A DNA stretch of 64,000 nucleotides from contig NC_089324.1 of NCBI RefSeq assembly GCF_036669915.1, forward strand, positions 7,188,244 through 7,252,243. Reading direction: 5' to 3'. Positions 25,291 through 37,567 of the stretch are shown here, piece after piece. The translations under genes and the position numbers were made by a program. The stretch is from Pocillopora verrucosa (taxonomy: Eukaryota > Cnidaria > Anthozoa > Scleractinia > Pocilloporidae). The notes under the pieces were generated by a model. It did not search any database. It saw only the letters and a program-made list of their open reading frames with translations, and was not told the DNA's origin. The stretch's first letter is position 1. Each line of letters opens with the position of its first letter.

Positions 25291-26034
25291 TATGTATGGG
25301 GGATAAGTTCTCTCAGTTGATATTCTCTGTTCATATGACTAGAATAGAACATACCTTACTGTTATGAAGTATTTGTTGTTTAATAAGTCATACATTTAGT
25401 TAGTCAGTTCAGTATGATTTAGTCTTTCGTTTATCTTTAGAATGTACGTATTTAATGTATGAATTCGAATTCCGAAGATATCGAGGTTTGAACTGTTGTG
25501 ATAAGTTGTCGAGTTCTGGCAGCCTGCTCTAACTTCCATAAGTGGACGAGCTTAGTTTGTGTACTAACCTTGCTTTGGACCCTCTTGCTTTTTGGCTTAC
25601 GCAGTCAGAGGTTGATTCAGTTGATCGGAAGTACTTTGTTGTTCCTTTTGAAAGTCTCGTAATATTGTTTGGTTTATTGTTCTAACAACAAATGTTTAAT
25701 CTCTCAAGGACAGCCAGCGGGCATGCCTAACCACATCTGTTAGTAGTTAGTATATAGACATGTCCTTTACAGCTTACTTAGGAGAGTGGTGAGAGGAGTG
25801 AAGAGTAGACTACAAGAACGCAGACAATGTGCAGAAGAGTACGGTCAAAATTTCGTGGCTGAATAAGAATTATTCAGTGAGAATCAAAGTGTGAGAGCCT
25901 TAGAGAGTTACCCAGAATTGTGTACTGTGGAACTGAGTAATTCAGAAAAAGTGTAAAAGACAGTTCGAGAGTCTTGGTGCCTTTCGCCGAGCGTGGCGTG
26001 CTCGATAGTTCCCCCCCGATTTAATAGTCGTAAC
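25291..26034 (+). repeat. Possible solo LTR
   Basis: The tail (GAGAGTCTTGGTGCCTTTCG ... GTCGTAACA) reads like the R/U5 part of a retrotransposon LTR. Its last 250 bases recur at about 40,892-41,130 next to copy B. The left border is guessed and no second LTR or coding region was found, so this is tentative. Confidence 0.3.
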
Positions 26035-28387
26035 AGTACTATGAACTTTGGTCATGTGTCAGTAAAGACAGAGTTAACAGTGAAAGACAAGCTGCTCATT
26101 GGGGACCAAACGGAGTACAAAATGTCTAATACACTTTATAAAGCTTCCCTTGCGGGCTAGTCTCCCTAACTGGAGCCTGCGGTTATTTTAAGTAAGGCTA
26201 TCACTGAGAAGAGAAAAAGAAAATTCGAGCATTTATCACCAAATTTGTTCAAGATGCAATCTCCTTTGGGAGGGTATTGTCTCCATCTTCCAGATAAACA
26301 CGAAAAGCTCTCTCCACGGCAGCGACTCCGAAAAACGACTGCAAAACTTTCACCACTACTAGCTTAGCTGAGCTTGCAAAATCTTGGTAATTCTCTCGCA
26401 CGAACTCCTCCATCCGAGAAAGTTCGAAGTCAACAGCTACCACCTCTTCGTGCTCAAACTTATCTTTAGGACCCGTCGTGAACCGAGAACCGAGCTGCTC
26501 GAACGTTAGTCGCCTCTCGGGAGCCACTCGTTCATCCGACAGGTCCACGTAACCACAGCAACCCCATTCATGCGTGTCGAACTTGAGGTACACGGTTGTG
26601 AGGCAAAGAGCCTTAATGTCGCTGCCTTTCAACTCTACTCGCAGCTCTTCTTCCAGTCCTCGCGCGGCGGTCTGAATCAGATCCACGTAAGACTTGTCGT
26701 TTTTATAGACGTAGTCCTTGGTTGAGGCACTTTCCACAGCCCCACAGGTAAACTTGCCTGGGGTTGCCATTCCCTCTGAAAAATAACGAGGAAAAAAATA
26801 AACAAAAACGGGAGAACGGGCCTTAGATGAAACAAAGCTGATGTGTGTCAAAAAATCTAAAGGCCTCAGTTTTGAGTTTTGTTAGTTTGCTTTGTTCGTG
26901 CTGGTGTTGTGCTGTTGAATTCAAATATTCATATTCAGTGCTAAGAGACACAGGATTGTATAAAGGGGCCACACGTTAATGGCATGTCAACTTCGATAAA
27001 CAAATTTGTTTGTTGTAGTGGCTTGTTGTTCAGCTGATAATGATTGAAATGACAACTGCTACTTAATCAACATTAAATAGTTTTAAAGGGAACTGACTAA
27101 AATCAGCGGTGGAACAGGCTCGTGGTTTAAAAAAAACAATCTTGTTACCTGCAGCTGGGAACCCTGTTCGCCAGATTTTCCCGCCCTATGGATCACGAGA
27201 CCTCCGTGACTCGGAATATTCTGTGTAATGGCGGTCGTTTGGTTGTTTTGTTATCGATACGAACATTCTGGTCCGTACGTAAAAATCTATTTGGGAGTCT
27301 TTTAACGGAGATGTATCAGGGTCAGATATCACTGAAAATTGTGGCGTTATGAAATTTAACCATAATTTCATTTTCCTTTAAATCAAATTCTAAACTCGTA
27401 AACAGTTACAGAACTCTTAACAAAAGGCCAAAAAGGGTGTTTGAAAAAAATAGATACCTCGATTAGACCTTCTAGCGAAGATAAATTTCTGAGGTTTGTC
27501 TGCAGTCAGGACAGCAACATGGAGGCCAAAAGATGTGCTGAACACCGGATGGACAGTAGTCTTGCACACGACAAACTCTCTCTTTTTAGAGTCTTCTAGG
27601 TTCCTCCAGATCTCCCGAACGGCTCTATGGTGACAGTAGGTTGACTGTCCAAACATCAGTTGTATTTCTTGTCTTTCTTCTTCCTCCTCCCGGGAGGTAA
27701 TCAATGTTTTGAGGGCAATGGCAGGATTGTCTTCGATCTTTTTATCGATGGCATCCTAGATGCAGATAAAGAAAATCAGTCATGAACAGTGGCGGATCTA
27801 GGGAAAAGGCCTGGAATCTCCCTACATGAGGAAGACTTTCTTACTGACTTTCAGCATGAATATGTTCTTAGTATATTCTCAAAATTTTTCTTAATCTGAG
27901 CCTAAATGTTCTAATAAAAAAAGGTTTTTATTTAAAAAAAAGAGAGAAGCTAGTTTATTTTGATGGGCTCGTCGTTGTAATTTCCATTGTCTGAAGTTGT
28001 TTTTCTTCGCCGCCCTATCTTATACGTACAAAAAAACATATGTGAAAATCTGGTCTCGATATATGTACCTGCCTAAATTTTCCGTAGTGCTCCCTATACT
28101 TCTGTTCATAAACCCACTCCTTTGGCACGTCGTTGTACTCCTTGTTGCCGACCTCTACAGAGCACAACAGACACTCAGGGGGGAATCCTTGGGGACGAAC
28201 TGCTGTCTTAAAATACCCTTCACTGGACTGTTGGTTAAAGAGGACAAATCAATCAAGACATACATAGGATAAGACGGAGAAGCTTAGTGTAAGCAGCCTA
28301 CGAGCTGACCTTCATTATTAGCGCGAAGGCAAGAGCGTCTCAACTCCCACGAGAAAGTTTGAGGCATCGCGCAAAGCGAGCCGTCTG

Positions 28388-29055
28388 CTAGGGGTCTCAA
28401 TACGAAGGTATAATGGATCGATTAAAGAGCAAAAAGACGGCGCTGCCATGGTTCCCGGTCCGGTTTCCGCTGTTATTGCTAACCTCTGCATGGAGAATTT
28501 CGAAGGACATGCGATAACTACATCATCCTACAAGCCTCGGATCTGGAAACGCTACGTGGACGATACCGAATTAAGGAGCACGATGGAGACATCCGACTCG
28601 CCCGTTCCGAGACCTCCGCCGTTTCAGAGCAGACCCACAACACCGGACACAAGCCACTCTGGAACGAAGTACAGTTTATTGATCGTGACCCTTATTACTA
28701 CACGTGCAGGGTCAAAGAGGCAATTCATATAAGACTTCACCTTAACAACATCAACAGGGATAGTGGATGCCCACGATCAAAAAACACAACAACAGGAGAG
28801 CAGTGCGACAGCGGACCGCCGAGGGAGCAAATCAGTGGGTGAAACAGCAAGGATCGAAAATGCACCAATCAGAGCTGTTAAAAAACAACTAATCACAGCA
28901 GAGCATCATGCTTTATAAGATCACGCATGACCAGTCGACTTCATCGCCTGAAGAAGACTAGCAGTATGCAGTCGAAACGTCGCGATCTATGACACACGTG
29001 ACTATATCGTTTATTTTATTGTTATTCACCACGACGAATAACCACAACCTTTTTT
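28388..29055 (+). mobile_element. Penelope-like element, deleted fragment
   Basis: 28,441-28,565 encodes a reverse transcriptase core piece (PVSAVIANLCMENFE, then WKRYVDDT), close to the GSPVSAVIANL...YVDDTF pattern of Penelope-like RTs. It then jumps to sequence from near the element's end (frame with KEAIHIRLHLNNINRDSG, about 28,706-28,760), so most of the RT thumb and part of the endonuclease region are deleted. The copy ends near 29,050 after a hammerhead-like motif. Copy B has no counterpart (its sequence runs straight through near 43,920-43,960), so this insertion came after the duplication or was lost from B. Confidence 0.8.
28943..28986 (+). ncRNA. Candidate hammerhead ribozyme in the Penelope-like element
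   Basis: Core boxes CTGAAGA (28948-28954) and GAAAC (28974-28978) flank a stem-loop in which GACT pairs with AGTC. Flanking arms ATCGC (28943-28947) and GCGAT (28982-28986) are perfectly complementary and make stem I. GAAA is followed by CGTC, leaving a minimal self-complementary ACGT stem III and a GTC cleavage site at 28979-28981. This matches the short-stem-III hammerheads known from Penelope-like elements. Activity was not tested. Confidence 0.65.
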
Positions 29056-30739
29056 ACGAAATAAAAATTAGTTTCAGACTCTTCCCAGACCTCTCGCGGG
29101 CGAAGAAACGCTCCTGCCGCAGCGCTAATAATTTTACGGAAGTATATTACTAGGCCATCAAAAACCGCGAAAACAGCAGTGTTGCTGGGTAAAAGACCAC
29201 AAATTCGTCAAAGGGAAATCAACTTTATCCACGCAGGCTCAACAGTATTTCAGGTGATAAACCAACTGGGCTAGAGTTTGAAAGTACCAACCCATCACCT
29301 TCTCTTCCACAAAATACGAAGTTTTGAGGATATCATGTACTATTGACAAAATGGTAGAGCTCAACTTAGGCAGCGAGAAAATGATACAAATACCTCCCCG
29401 CAGTAATCACCACTTCTCCATTACCACCAATTACTACTACGGTATTACGGTAAAATTTCCGCACAGCCCCATACTAAATTATGCATTCACTTCTTGGATA
29501 GAGAAAACAATGACAAAAACAATACATTGCCATTGGGGAAACAGATTTGTTTTACAATAGTATGGAGCTGTGCGGAAATTTTTACCCAGTATTACCTCGT
29601 CCACTAAGCTCTCAGCAACAAAGATATAAGTGTTCTGGAGGAACCCACAGGAAAAAAAACTCAGCGCTTTTGGCTTCAGTTTGGTACGGGTTAACATCAC
29701 CTTCAAGAAAAAACTCTGGTAAGCTATGTGTTAAAGATTAAAAACTTTATATTTAGATGAAGAAAGTGATGTTTACATACTGAGCAAAAAAATAAGACCA
29801 AAAAAATGCTACGAAATAACAAAGAAATGGATAAAAAACGCTAAAATCTTTTAAGCCGGGCAGAATAATTTTTCTAATTCAGTAAATGACGAATCAAAGC
29901 AGATATTCAAACGTTCCGATCGGCACTAAACGCGACTGCCAATTCAAAAGTTGGTTGGGAAGTCCAATAGCACGTAAGACGTGGTGTGTGTGGAGTGCTT
30001 GTTCTGTTTAATCATGGCACGCAGTTCCTGGTCAAGAAAATTTCAGTTAGGCTTATTTTTACTTGTTTTTCCCTTTGCCGTTAGACTTGTCATTCAATTC
30101 TGGTCAGAGAAACGACGAAATTTGCCAGTGTATTGACTTGACAAGAACACTTCTGGTCCCACAAGTCTTCGTAGAAAATCAGTTAAGTTCTAACTGCGTA
30201 AAGATAGTGGAGAAGTTTTCGTTGAGAAGTGTATTTACGAGCAGCAATTGCCAGTGAGAGTAAATGAGAGTAATTGGAACTTTGGAAACTCTACCACTAA
30301 AATACTCCAAAACCAGTTGGTCTGCTGTAGGTCTCATCTCAGGATTTTCCAGACGACAGTCCTCTATAACTTTTCTCAATACACCACCCATTTCTTCGGG
30401 CAACTCCACTCTGTCCTCCTTCTTTATCAAGTTGTTTTGAATGCCCTGTACACTGACAGAGTTTCTACCTTGCCACGGTGTATTTCCTGTTAACGTATAG
30501 GCTACTACTTGAGCATACGAGTAGATGTCAGCACGTAGATAAAAAAACTCGTCATCAAAGCCTGTGTGCTCTTCTGTTGTATCTGTCAGTTCTGGGTGAA
30601 GAAAGTAGCAGTTTGTTTGTAATGCTAACATACTCATTTTGGATGAAAAACCTTTCATTACTTGTTATATTTCACTAGCTACTTGGAGGAAATTAAGTCA
30701 TGAAGTGTAGGTTTTGACTTAGATGAAGGACAGGGGTGC

Positions 30740-31150
30740 ATTGGGGTCTATTAGAAACCGCAAAATCGTAGAAAAAAAATCATCCAAATCCGCAAAAGCG
30801 CTAAAGAATTAGATCAAAACCGAAAACCGCAAACCGCTTGCAAAACCGTCAAAACTGATAATCCGATACAGTGGTGACAAGTGGAACATACAGTGGTTTT
30901 CGCGGCATTTGAGATCAGTGGTGCTGCATATTTGTCGCTCAAATTGAAGAAACACCGGCGCCCAAATAGGAAAAAACTGAAAACGACATCGGATACCAAA
31001 TCCAAAAACTCATTAGTGTTTTTTATGAATACCGAAAATGGAAAATGCGTAACTGCAATGAACACCAAAACTGAAAAACCAAAGTTCTTTGGCACAAAAA
31101 CCAAAAAAAAAATATCTAAAAGAAAGCCAGAACCGAAAATCCCAATGCTC
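30740..31150. repeat. Low-complexity AAAACCG-rich repeat in an intron
   Basis: A- and C-rich sequence with recurring AAAACCG/AACCGCAAA words, giving spurious Asn/Lys/Thr-rich frames on the plus strand and Phe/Val-rich frames on the minus strand. The same block sits in the equivalent intron of copy B (47,340-47,715). Confidence 0.7.
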
Positions 31151-33454
31151 CCCTCATGAAGGAAGCTCATGGTGTGACAAAAATTCTGATCTTTCTGATC
31201 AAAGGGTTAATGTTACCTTCTACATTATACTCATCATCTGTGAAGTAATCATCCCACACTTCAGGTGCTGTCCAGCGCGCATGGAACAAAGACAGATCAT
31301 TGCCACTCCTCTCAATTGTTCTTGATAAGCCAAAGTCTGCTAGTTTTACCCGCAAGCTTCTGATGTCCAACTTGATTAATTTATGATTTACAAATAAAGG
31401 AATAATCAGGATGAAATTTTTTGAATGTGTTCTAGAGATACTGATCGAGTTATTTAACAGCTTAAAAATAGTACGATAGAACATCAAAGTTTTTCAATAT
31501 TTTTTCAACTAGTCTATTTTTTATCTTCCGTTTATATTCAAATATATTAAATTTTTGCTTTTCCTAGCAAACAGGTCTCAAAAAGGTAATAAAATTCCAG
31601 TAAGAATGATTCTATAAACCTTGGGTCTTTGCTGTGCAACATATATCTAAATAATTTAAGAAAAAATTAACTCATTTGCTGATTTTTTTCTTTTTTTTAT
31701 TTTGATCAATTTCAACTAATTAATTAATCAATCATTTCTTTCCCTTTTATTTTTTTTTTCATAAAACTACAGTCTGTCTTCTGTTTTTCTGACAAAAGTC
31801 TGAAACAGATGATTTCTACAGGAATCTCACCAGTATATTGTCAGGTTTTAAATCCCTGTGGCTTATTGGAGGATTCAAACTGTGTAGGTACATCAAGCCA
31901 TTAGCCATTCCTCTACCAATGGTCCACACTTGACTTTTAGGAAGTCCCCTAGATTCTGGAGTTTTGTGATCCTCAACAAATCTGTACAAGTTCTTAGGAA
32001 TGTACTCCATCACCAGAAAAGGGCATCCTGCTTTAAGGGTGAATTCTCATGTGAGACATCATGCTCCAAAATGTTCATTCCTCTGAATGCAATAATGTTA
32101 TCATGCCGAAGATCTCTGTGTATCAAAAATTTAAAATAATTTTAAAGAAGCTAGTAAGAGCTAATTTTCCAAAGAGGGGTTTTAAATTTGAATTGAATGT
32201 AACTGAGAGCAACTATAATAATCTGATATTCAATAGAATAATTAATAATGGTAATAGGACCAAGTGAGTCCAATATGGTTTGTAATCATATGAGTGATAA
32301 ACAAAATCTGTTGACCAAGAAGTGTGATTTGTTAATCATGAGTGTAATGATTACAGGTAGAATTGGATGACATGAAGTCCTGTTACCAATTAATCAAAAC
32401 TATGACAAAATTTGAGAAAGAAACTAGACACTGGCGATAAGTTTTCATGAAAAAAACATAGTCAGCTTGGTGAAATGGGAGGCAACAACACATATTAGTG
32501 ACACGCTCTGTTCACTTACACAGGTATGACGTGTTAACTGTCCCTTTAGCTGTCCTATTACATCATCAAATTACAAGTATGAAGTGTACACTGTCTAATT
32601 ATTGCTCAGATCAGGCTGGTGATAACCAATCATGTTCTTGAGATTTTATTGTAACCAATCCATGTACATTCATGAGAATTTTGTTATAGTTTTGATTAAA
32701 AGCTTAAGAGGAAATGGAGACTGAATGGTAAGTGCGCTTAAGTACAGATCAAAAAATACAAATTCAAGATGTGGCTGAGTCAATATGTGTGCTCTTCAGC
32801 AAAACACTTTGCTCTCACAGTGCCCTCTCTCCAACCAGAGTATACAAGTAAATAGGTACCCAGCGAGTTAGTTGCCAGGGAAGCCTGATGAAATGCTGGG
32901 GGGGGGGGGGGGTAACCTTGTAATGGATTTGCATCCCATCCAGATAAAGTTGAAACTCCTGGTTTGCTTCATGGTAATTAGCAAACCAGGACAAAGCTCC
33001 AGCTGGGTGAGCCACTTGGTGCAAGAACAAAACTAAATGCATATATGGAAGACTGCATAAAGTGTATTTTGCAAAAAATCACTCAACTTCATCAAAAGGG
33101 TTGAAGAGAGGTTACATAATTTTAAGCTAATGATTGTAACATTAAACTTTATAATTATCTAAGAAGGTAGAAATTAGCATGCTTAAAAGTTCACCTCAAT
33201 AGATTTCCTTCTGTAAGCAGAGTCCTTGTTTCTTTAAGATTTTTTAACAACTTGACAGCAACATCATTCCCTTTAAGCTTAGCTCCTATCACACTTGAAA
33301 ATCCACCTTCCCCTAGCCGCTCCCAGGCTGCCAGTTTCATCCTGGATTACTTTCCCAACAGTCCTCAAACCGATGACTCTGCAAGGAAAGTTGTGTTTCA
33401 AAGCCCATTCTGTTTATATATCAAATATTGACTTGCAGTCATAAATATTGTAAA

Positions 33455-34205
33455 TGATCCCTTTACGCCCTAACATCAGTATGCATATTTTCTAAACTGT
33501 TCTCTGAACATTTCCTTCCTTTTCTGCCTGTCTCGTGCACTGAACTCATCACCTTTCACTTAAATCACCAGGCTTAACATTTACCATCCTTATTTACATC
33601 ATCATTGCACAAAAGCATCACATTCAACAGTCCAATCCTAGCAGTATGTAGAAGTTAGTCATTATGGAGCTTGTTGTTTCCCTTTAAACTGTAAGAGTGA
33701 CTAGCATTTTATTTCTCCTTATAATATCACCCCTGAATCACATGTTAAGGTCATCAGAATGAAGGAAATGATAACCAACACCAGGAAGCTTTTAATCAGT
33801 AAACAAATTCCCCTTGTCAGCACCCTAGGAAATGTAGAAAGAACAGTGTGTAGAATATGTATAATGGCATTAGGGGGAAAGGGTTAAACTGCCAAGCCTG
33901 CCACAAGTCCTCTGTAGCTCAGTGGTAGAGCATCCAAAGTACATGTACTAATTGGGAGGTCATAGGTTCCACTCCCATTAGGACCCCTCTGAGTTCTTTT
34001 CCCGACAAGTATACCTGTGTTATTCACTGAAAACATTGACTTTCATTTCCTAAGATGTTGACAAGAAGAAATTTGTTTAAGAATCAAGAGCTTCTTCAGT
34101 TGGTGATAATTCCTTTATTCTTGTGACCCAAATGTTTGATTCAGGGGTGATATTGTAGGAGAAATTAGATGCTCGTCACTATTTGGGGTCAATTGGTTAA
34201 TTATG
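33455..34205. repeat. Nested MITE-like repeats in copy A intron 1
   Basis: The left part has CCCTTTACGCCCTAACATCA (33,461-33,480), a word also found at 49,959 and 63,083. Internal and right parts carry AGGGGGAAAGGGTTAA (33,872) and the GGGGTGATATTGTA / GATGCTCGTCACT words (34,143-34,180) that also end the copies near 50,700 and 63,232-63,270. Opposite ends read CCCTTT...CCCTAA and TTAGGGG..AAAGGG, as for a terminal-inverted-repeat element. A SINE lies inside, so the block is composite. Confidence 0.6.
33906..34020 (+). repeat. tRNA-derived SINE
   Basis: TGTAGCTCAGTGGTAGAGC (A box) and GGTTCCACTCCCATTAGGA (B box region) are spaced as in a tRNA-like head. The region between does not fold as a normal anticodon arm. 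A damaged copy sits at the equivalent place in copy B (about 50,459-50,530) and a related one at 61,085-61,160. Confidence 0.7.
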
Positions 34206-36110
34206 AGTGTAACTAGCGCAACAGTAAAGAAAAGAATGGTGATATTTTGACAAATAGTAAGTACAATATACAGGTATTTCCCATCTGCATCTACAGAAGC
34301 TTTTATTTTTTTATTTTTGCTTCTAGAAACTTAGGATTGTTTTTTTTAGACCCTTTCTCTGAGCCAGTTGTTGTTTGTTTTTTTGTTCTTTCATCAAGTT
34401 AGCATCAACATTTGTGGCAAACTTCAGTATTTAATAGAACACTGAAAAAATATAATTCAAATCTGACCAGAGTATGCTGACTACCTGATCTGGTGGGGAA
34501 AATTCAATATACATCAAATATATCTAAAAGAGAAGATGGGAACAACATGATTTGAGTTGTTCCATTCAAAAGCATACTTCCAAAAAACCAACAACAGGTC
34601 AACAACAACAGATCAACAACACAAGACAGCACCAACAGATCAACAACAACAGCTCAAAAACAGGGGCAAAAACAGCCCCATACTTTATTATCACACATAT
34701 ATGGGGCTTCATTATTCAGTGTATCACCATTAAGATGTGCATGCATAATGAGGAATGGACTGTCTGGAAATATTTCCTAATTTGATGTAATCCCTGCTTA
34801 AACTGTCGATTATCTTTTAGATGAAGAAACTTTACTCAGAAGCGACCAAACAAACCCTTAACAATTTTATAAGACCTGAGGGAAAAACGGGCGAAGTAAG
34901 AAACGATGGTTTTACTTTACGATACAAGAACATGGAAAATAACAATAAAATTATAAACAGGTATACCTTCTTCGTTGCACGGGGCTTTTATCAGATCTAT
35001 ATTCTTGTTTACTAGCAATCGGATGTGTCGAACTTGCTCGTTTGTCCCCAAGTCACTTCCGGCCTCGAGAGAGCTAATTGCAACACAAATTTGTTTCTGA
35101 ATTTTGCTAACACTCCAGCCTTTTTCTTGCTATTTCATCTAGGGATAAGTTTGCAAAATCATCTCGGACATCCGCCATGGTACACTTCAAGCTCAGGTGT
35201 CACATTTCTTAAACATTCGTGAAAAAGTTTGTCGTAATGGAACTGATAGTGGTGCGTTCATCATGGTGACAAGGTATCCCATGAGGGGATTCCCTTAAAT
35301 CTTTCCACTATAGTACACTCGATTCCGTTGGTGGCCTTTTCCAGAGCATTTCCAAATAGGACGTTGGCTAACAACCAATCACATGTTACGTACTAATGGA
35401 TTATAATGCGAAACATATCATACATTTTCTTTGCTACTAATAAGCCGACCAGAGTTGGCAATCTGTGGTAGAGATTTTTGTGAGTGTTAAATCATTTTTC
35501 TTCTAATATTTCCCAGTTCTTATAATTTAGTATACTCTTACATTTACTTTTTACGCTTGAAACATTTCCGAGTTCTTCCTGACTATTATGGCGCGAATTG
35601 GAACGTACGTTGGCTTACCATAATTTATTTTTAGAATTTCGGCTAGGAAATCACATTGAAAGGCTTCAAATTGCCAACTTTTCTCTCGACGATGCGATTG
35701 AATGAGCATTAACGATGAACGGAAACTGCCGAAATCGTTTGGTCGATCGTTCGGTGTAAGAACGAAGTCAAACACAAGCGTGATCTGTCTGTGGCATCGG
35801 GTTGCAATTGATCAATAAAGAACGGCTAATACAATTTTGAATGCCTCGTGATTGTATCATGTGATTGTTTCTATGCTAAGTGTGTGGAGCCTTGGATTTT
35901 GCAATGTTGTCTTGTCCTATGGTGAAAATGAAAGCCTTCTACCGAGCTCTACAACACTGTGTAGAGATCTGAAAATGTTTGTATGATCATTTTATGCATT
36001 CAAAGGAACAGAAGAAATGATTCTGTGGTACTCTAAGCTAATGAAATCTAACAGTTTCCAATTACTTGTTATGAAATCGTCCACTAATTCCTAATTCGTC
36101 TTTTTTCAAG

Positions 36111-36878
36111 GAAGAGTGAATGATCAGTCCATAATGGATGAAGATGATATGGGAAGAAGGTACCAACAGTGCAGTAGCACTTTCACACTCAGTTGTGGTT
36201 TGCCTCATTGCTTTATGAAAGTGTGCAGTCAACTCTCACATTTCATTTTGTCATGTCTATCATTTAACTCTTTCACTCCCAAGATCTCATTTGTAATTCT
36301 CTTCACTGTCTGCCGTCCCATTCTCATGATAATAGTTGGGAGAATTGGTATGGGATCAGCCAACTATCTCTGTGTTTGTGCACGTGACTGTGCTACTGAT
36401 CCTCTTAATAATTATTTTCTTTATCTCATTACTTTCTGCTTGATGTTGATAATGTGGAGGAGTCGTGTCTTAGTCACTCTTTGGAGTCAACTCTTTCACT
36501 CCTTTGAGTGACTAAGAAGTACCAAATTTTCCTAACTAAAATCATTAGAATTTTAGGGTAGATAGTAAGGAGAATTACCATGCTGTCCTGGGAATGAATG
36601 AATTAAAGGATTTTTAGCACAATGATTTATTATTTTATGATTTAAATAAACTATTATCAATTTATTATGGTATGATGGAGACACTTAAATCTCATGTAAC
36701 GTTTCACATATTTAATGACTATTATAGAATGATTTAGCTGTTTTGACTGTTTCACCTCTTTTTGTTTCTGATTACATGTACACATAGCTGGAGTGGAGGT
36801 TCATCCTCTTCTGAAGGGTTAGTACAAAGGCAGTTGTCTGATAGAAACATAGACCCCATAGTTAAAATGTAATTCCTG
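36111..36878 (+). pseudogene. Copy A remnant of the death-domain gene (two exons)
   Basis: 36111-36159 and 36788-36878 match copy B exons 55908-55957 and 56492-56579. The first has lost its acceptor (CAG changed to CAA), moving the nearest AG by one base. The second carries an in-frame TAA (36,870-36,872) where copy B has CAA (Gln). The following exon, with the death domain, is not present in copy A because the duplicated block ends near 37,940. The wider open frame 36116-36511 is mostly intron and MITE sequence. Confidence 0.75.
36231..36606. mobile_element. MITE, decayed copy
   Basis: Begins AACTCTCACATTTCATTTTG and continues into ACTCTTTCACTCCCAAGATC, the left inverted repeat of the intact copy at 56,032. 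The right repeat is eroded near 36,570-36,606. It occupies the same position in copy A as the intact element does in copy B, so it predates the duplication. Confidence 0.7.
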
Positions 36879-37427
36879 GTGAGTGCTATATCCATAAGTC
36901 TTTTTGAAAAAGATAGGAGTTGTAATGGAGATTGAGTCACAATTGTACAAATGAATAGCAAAACCAAATTGAAGTCGTGCCATAGGGTTAGTAATCAGAA
37001 ATCTGCCTAATAGAAACTTTCTTTGTTGTTTATGCCTGGGAGGTTTTTAACACTTTAGTATTTGGTCTAATGAGGTTACGTCAGAAGTTTTTCCATAGTC
37101 CTGGCCTATACAGTCATGTGAAAAGCATTCATTCTCCCACTTTCATGGCAAAACCAAAAAGAAACTTTTTCTACTTCAATATCAGGGGAAAAAACACATC
37201 AACTTTTGTATTCAATCTGATTTACTGGTAGATATATTTTCAAGAGAAATGTATTAAATACAATAAGAAAAAAAATGTTCACTCTTTGATTTCAAATTTA
37301 AGATTGTACTGATAATTATAATACCATCCTTCTCTCTTTTGGATGGTACTGAGAATATGGGAGGGATATGCAGTAATGTAGAGTTGAGAAATGGGGGGGG
37401 GGGGGTGTTACAATTTTTGTGCAATGC

Positions 37428-37567
37428 AACTCAAGAAGTGGGGAGAAACACTTGAAACACTTGACTAAGTCTTGAGTTTCCCCCTACACTTCATTCATGC
37501 TCTAGCTGCTTCCTGCATGCTTCATAACAAAACAGAGCACAGTCAAGGCTTCTCTATTTGTTAAGTA
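37428..37567. repeat. Dispersed imperfect palindrome repeat
   Basis: AAGAAGTGGGGAGAAACACT is followed by its imperfect inverse (GAGTTTCCCCCTACACTTC), then ATGCTCTAGCTGCTTCCTGC and an AGAGCACAGTCAAGGC tail. The same repeat occurs at 51,042-51,178 and about 57,440-57,550. It may be a small MITE or the end of a larger element. Confidence 0.6.

Larger units (their letters stand above)
26249..29715 (-). pseudogene. Copy A, linker and Nudix-like half of the kinase-Nudix gene
   Basis: Exons read 5' to 3': 29715-29596, 28227-28069, 27755-27458, 26775-26249 (stop TGA at 26251-26249). They match copy B exons 6-9 in boundaries and phase. The first has 120 rather than 119 bases because of an extra base in an A run (forward strand, near 29,652), which shifts the frame. 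The other three exons are open and encode 53 codons, 99 codons plus one base, and a final 174-residue part starting EGMATPGKFTCG. The Nudix-like box reads RGLEEEL. A Penelope-like fragment sits in the intron between the first two exons. If the A-run length is a sequencing error this half could still be expressed, but its kinase half is broken. Confidence 0.75.
30179..35178 (-). pseudogene. Copy A, kinase half of the kinase-Nudix gene (disrupted)
   Basis: Exons matching copy B: 35178-34967, 33378-33195, 32115-31831, 31370-31217, 30591-30295 (unspliced reading runs to a stop at 30179). Damage: exon 1 is 212 rather than 214 bases and reaches TAG after about 22 codons; exon 2 has a one-base loss and a one-base gain with TGA and TAA between them; exon 3 lacks 19 bases in the segment before the kinase hinge. 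Exon 5 lacks an in-frame 18 bases. Still readable: glycine loop GEGGFSSV, HRDLKPDN, DFGLSR, APEVWD and RADIYSYAQ. The last has Ala where copy B has Gly. No full-length kinase can be made from this copy. Confidence 0.85.

Noticed and set aside
28020..28272. Plus-strand ORF also present at 43,517-43,807, which looked conserved
   Set aside because: The minus strand carries the real exon (28227-28069) with splice sites and phase that fit neighbouring exons; the plus frame is its shadow.
28448..28732. Intact reverse transcriptase
   Set aside because: Only a short RT core piece is present before an internal deletion; the rest of the frame is out of register.
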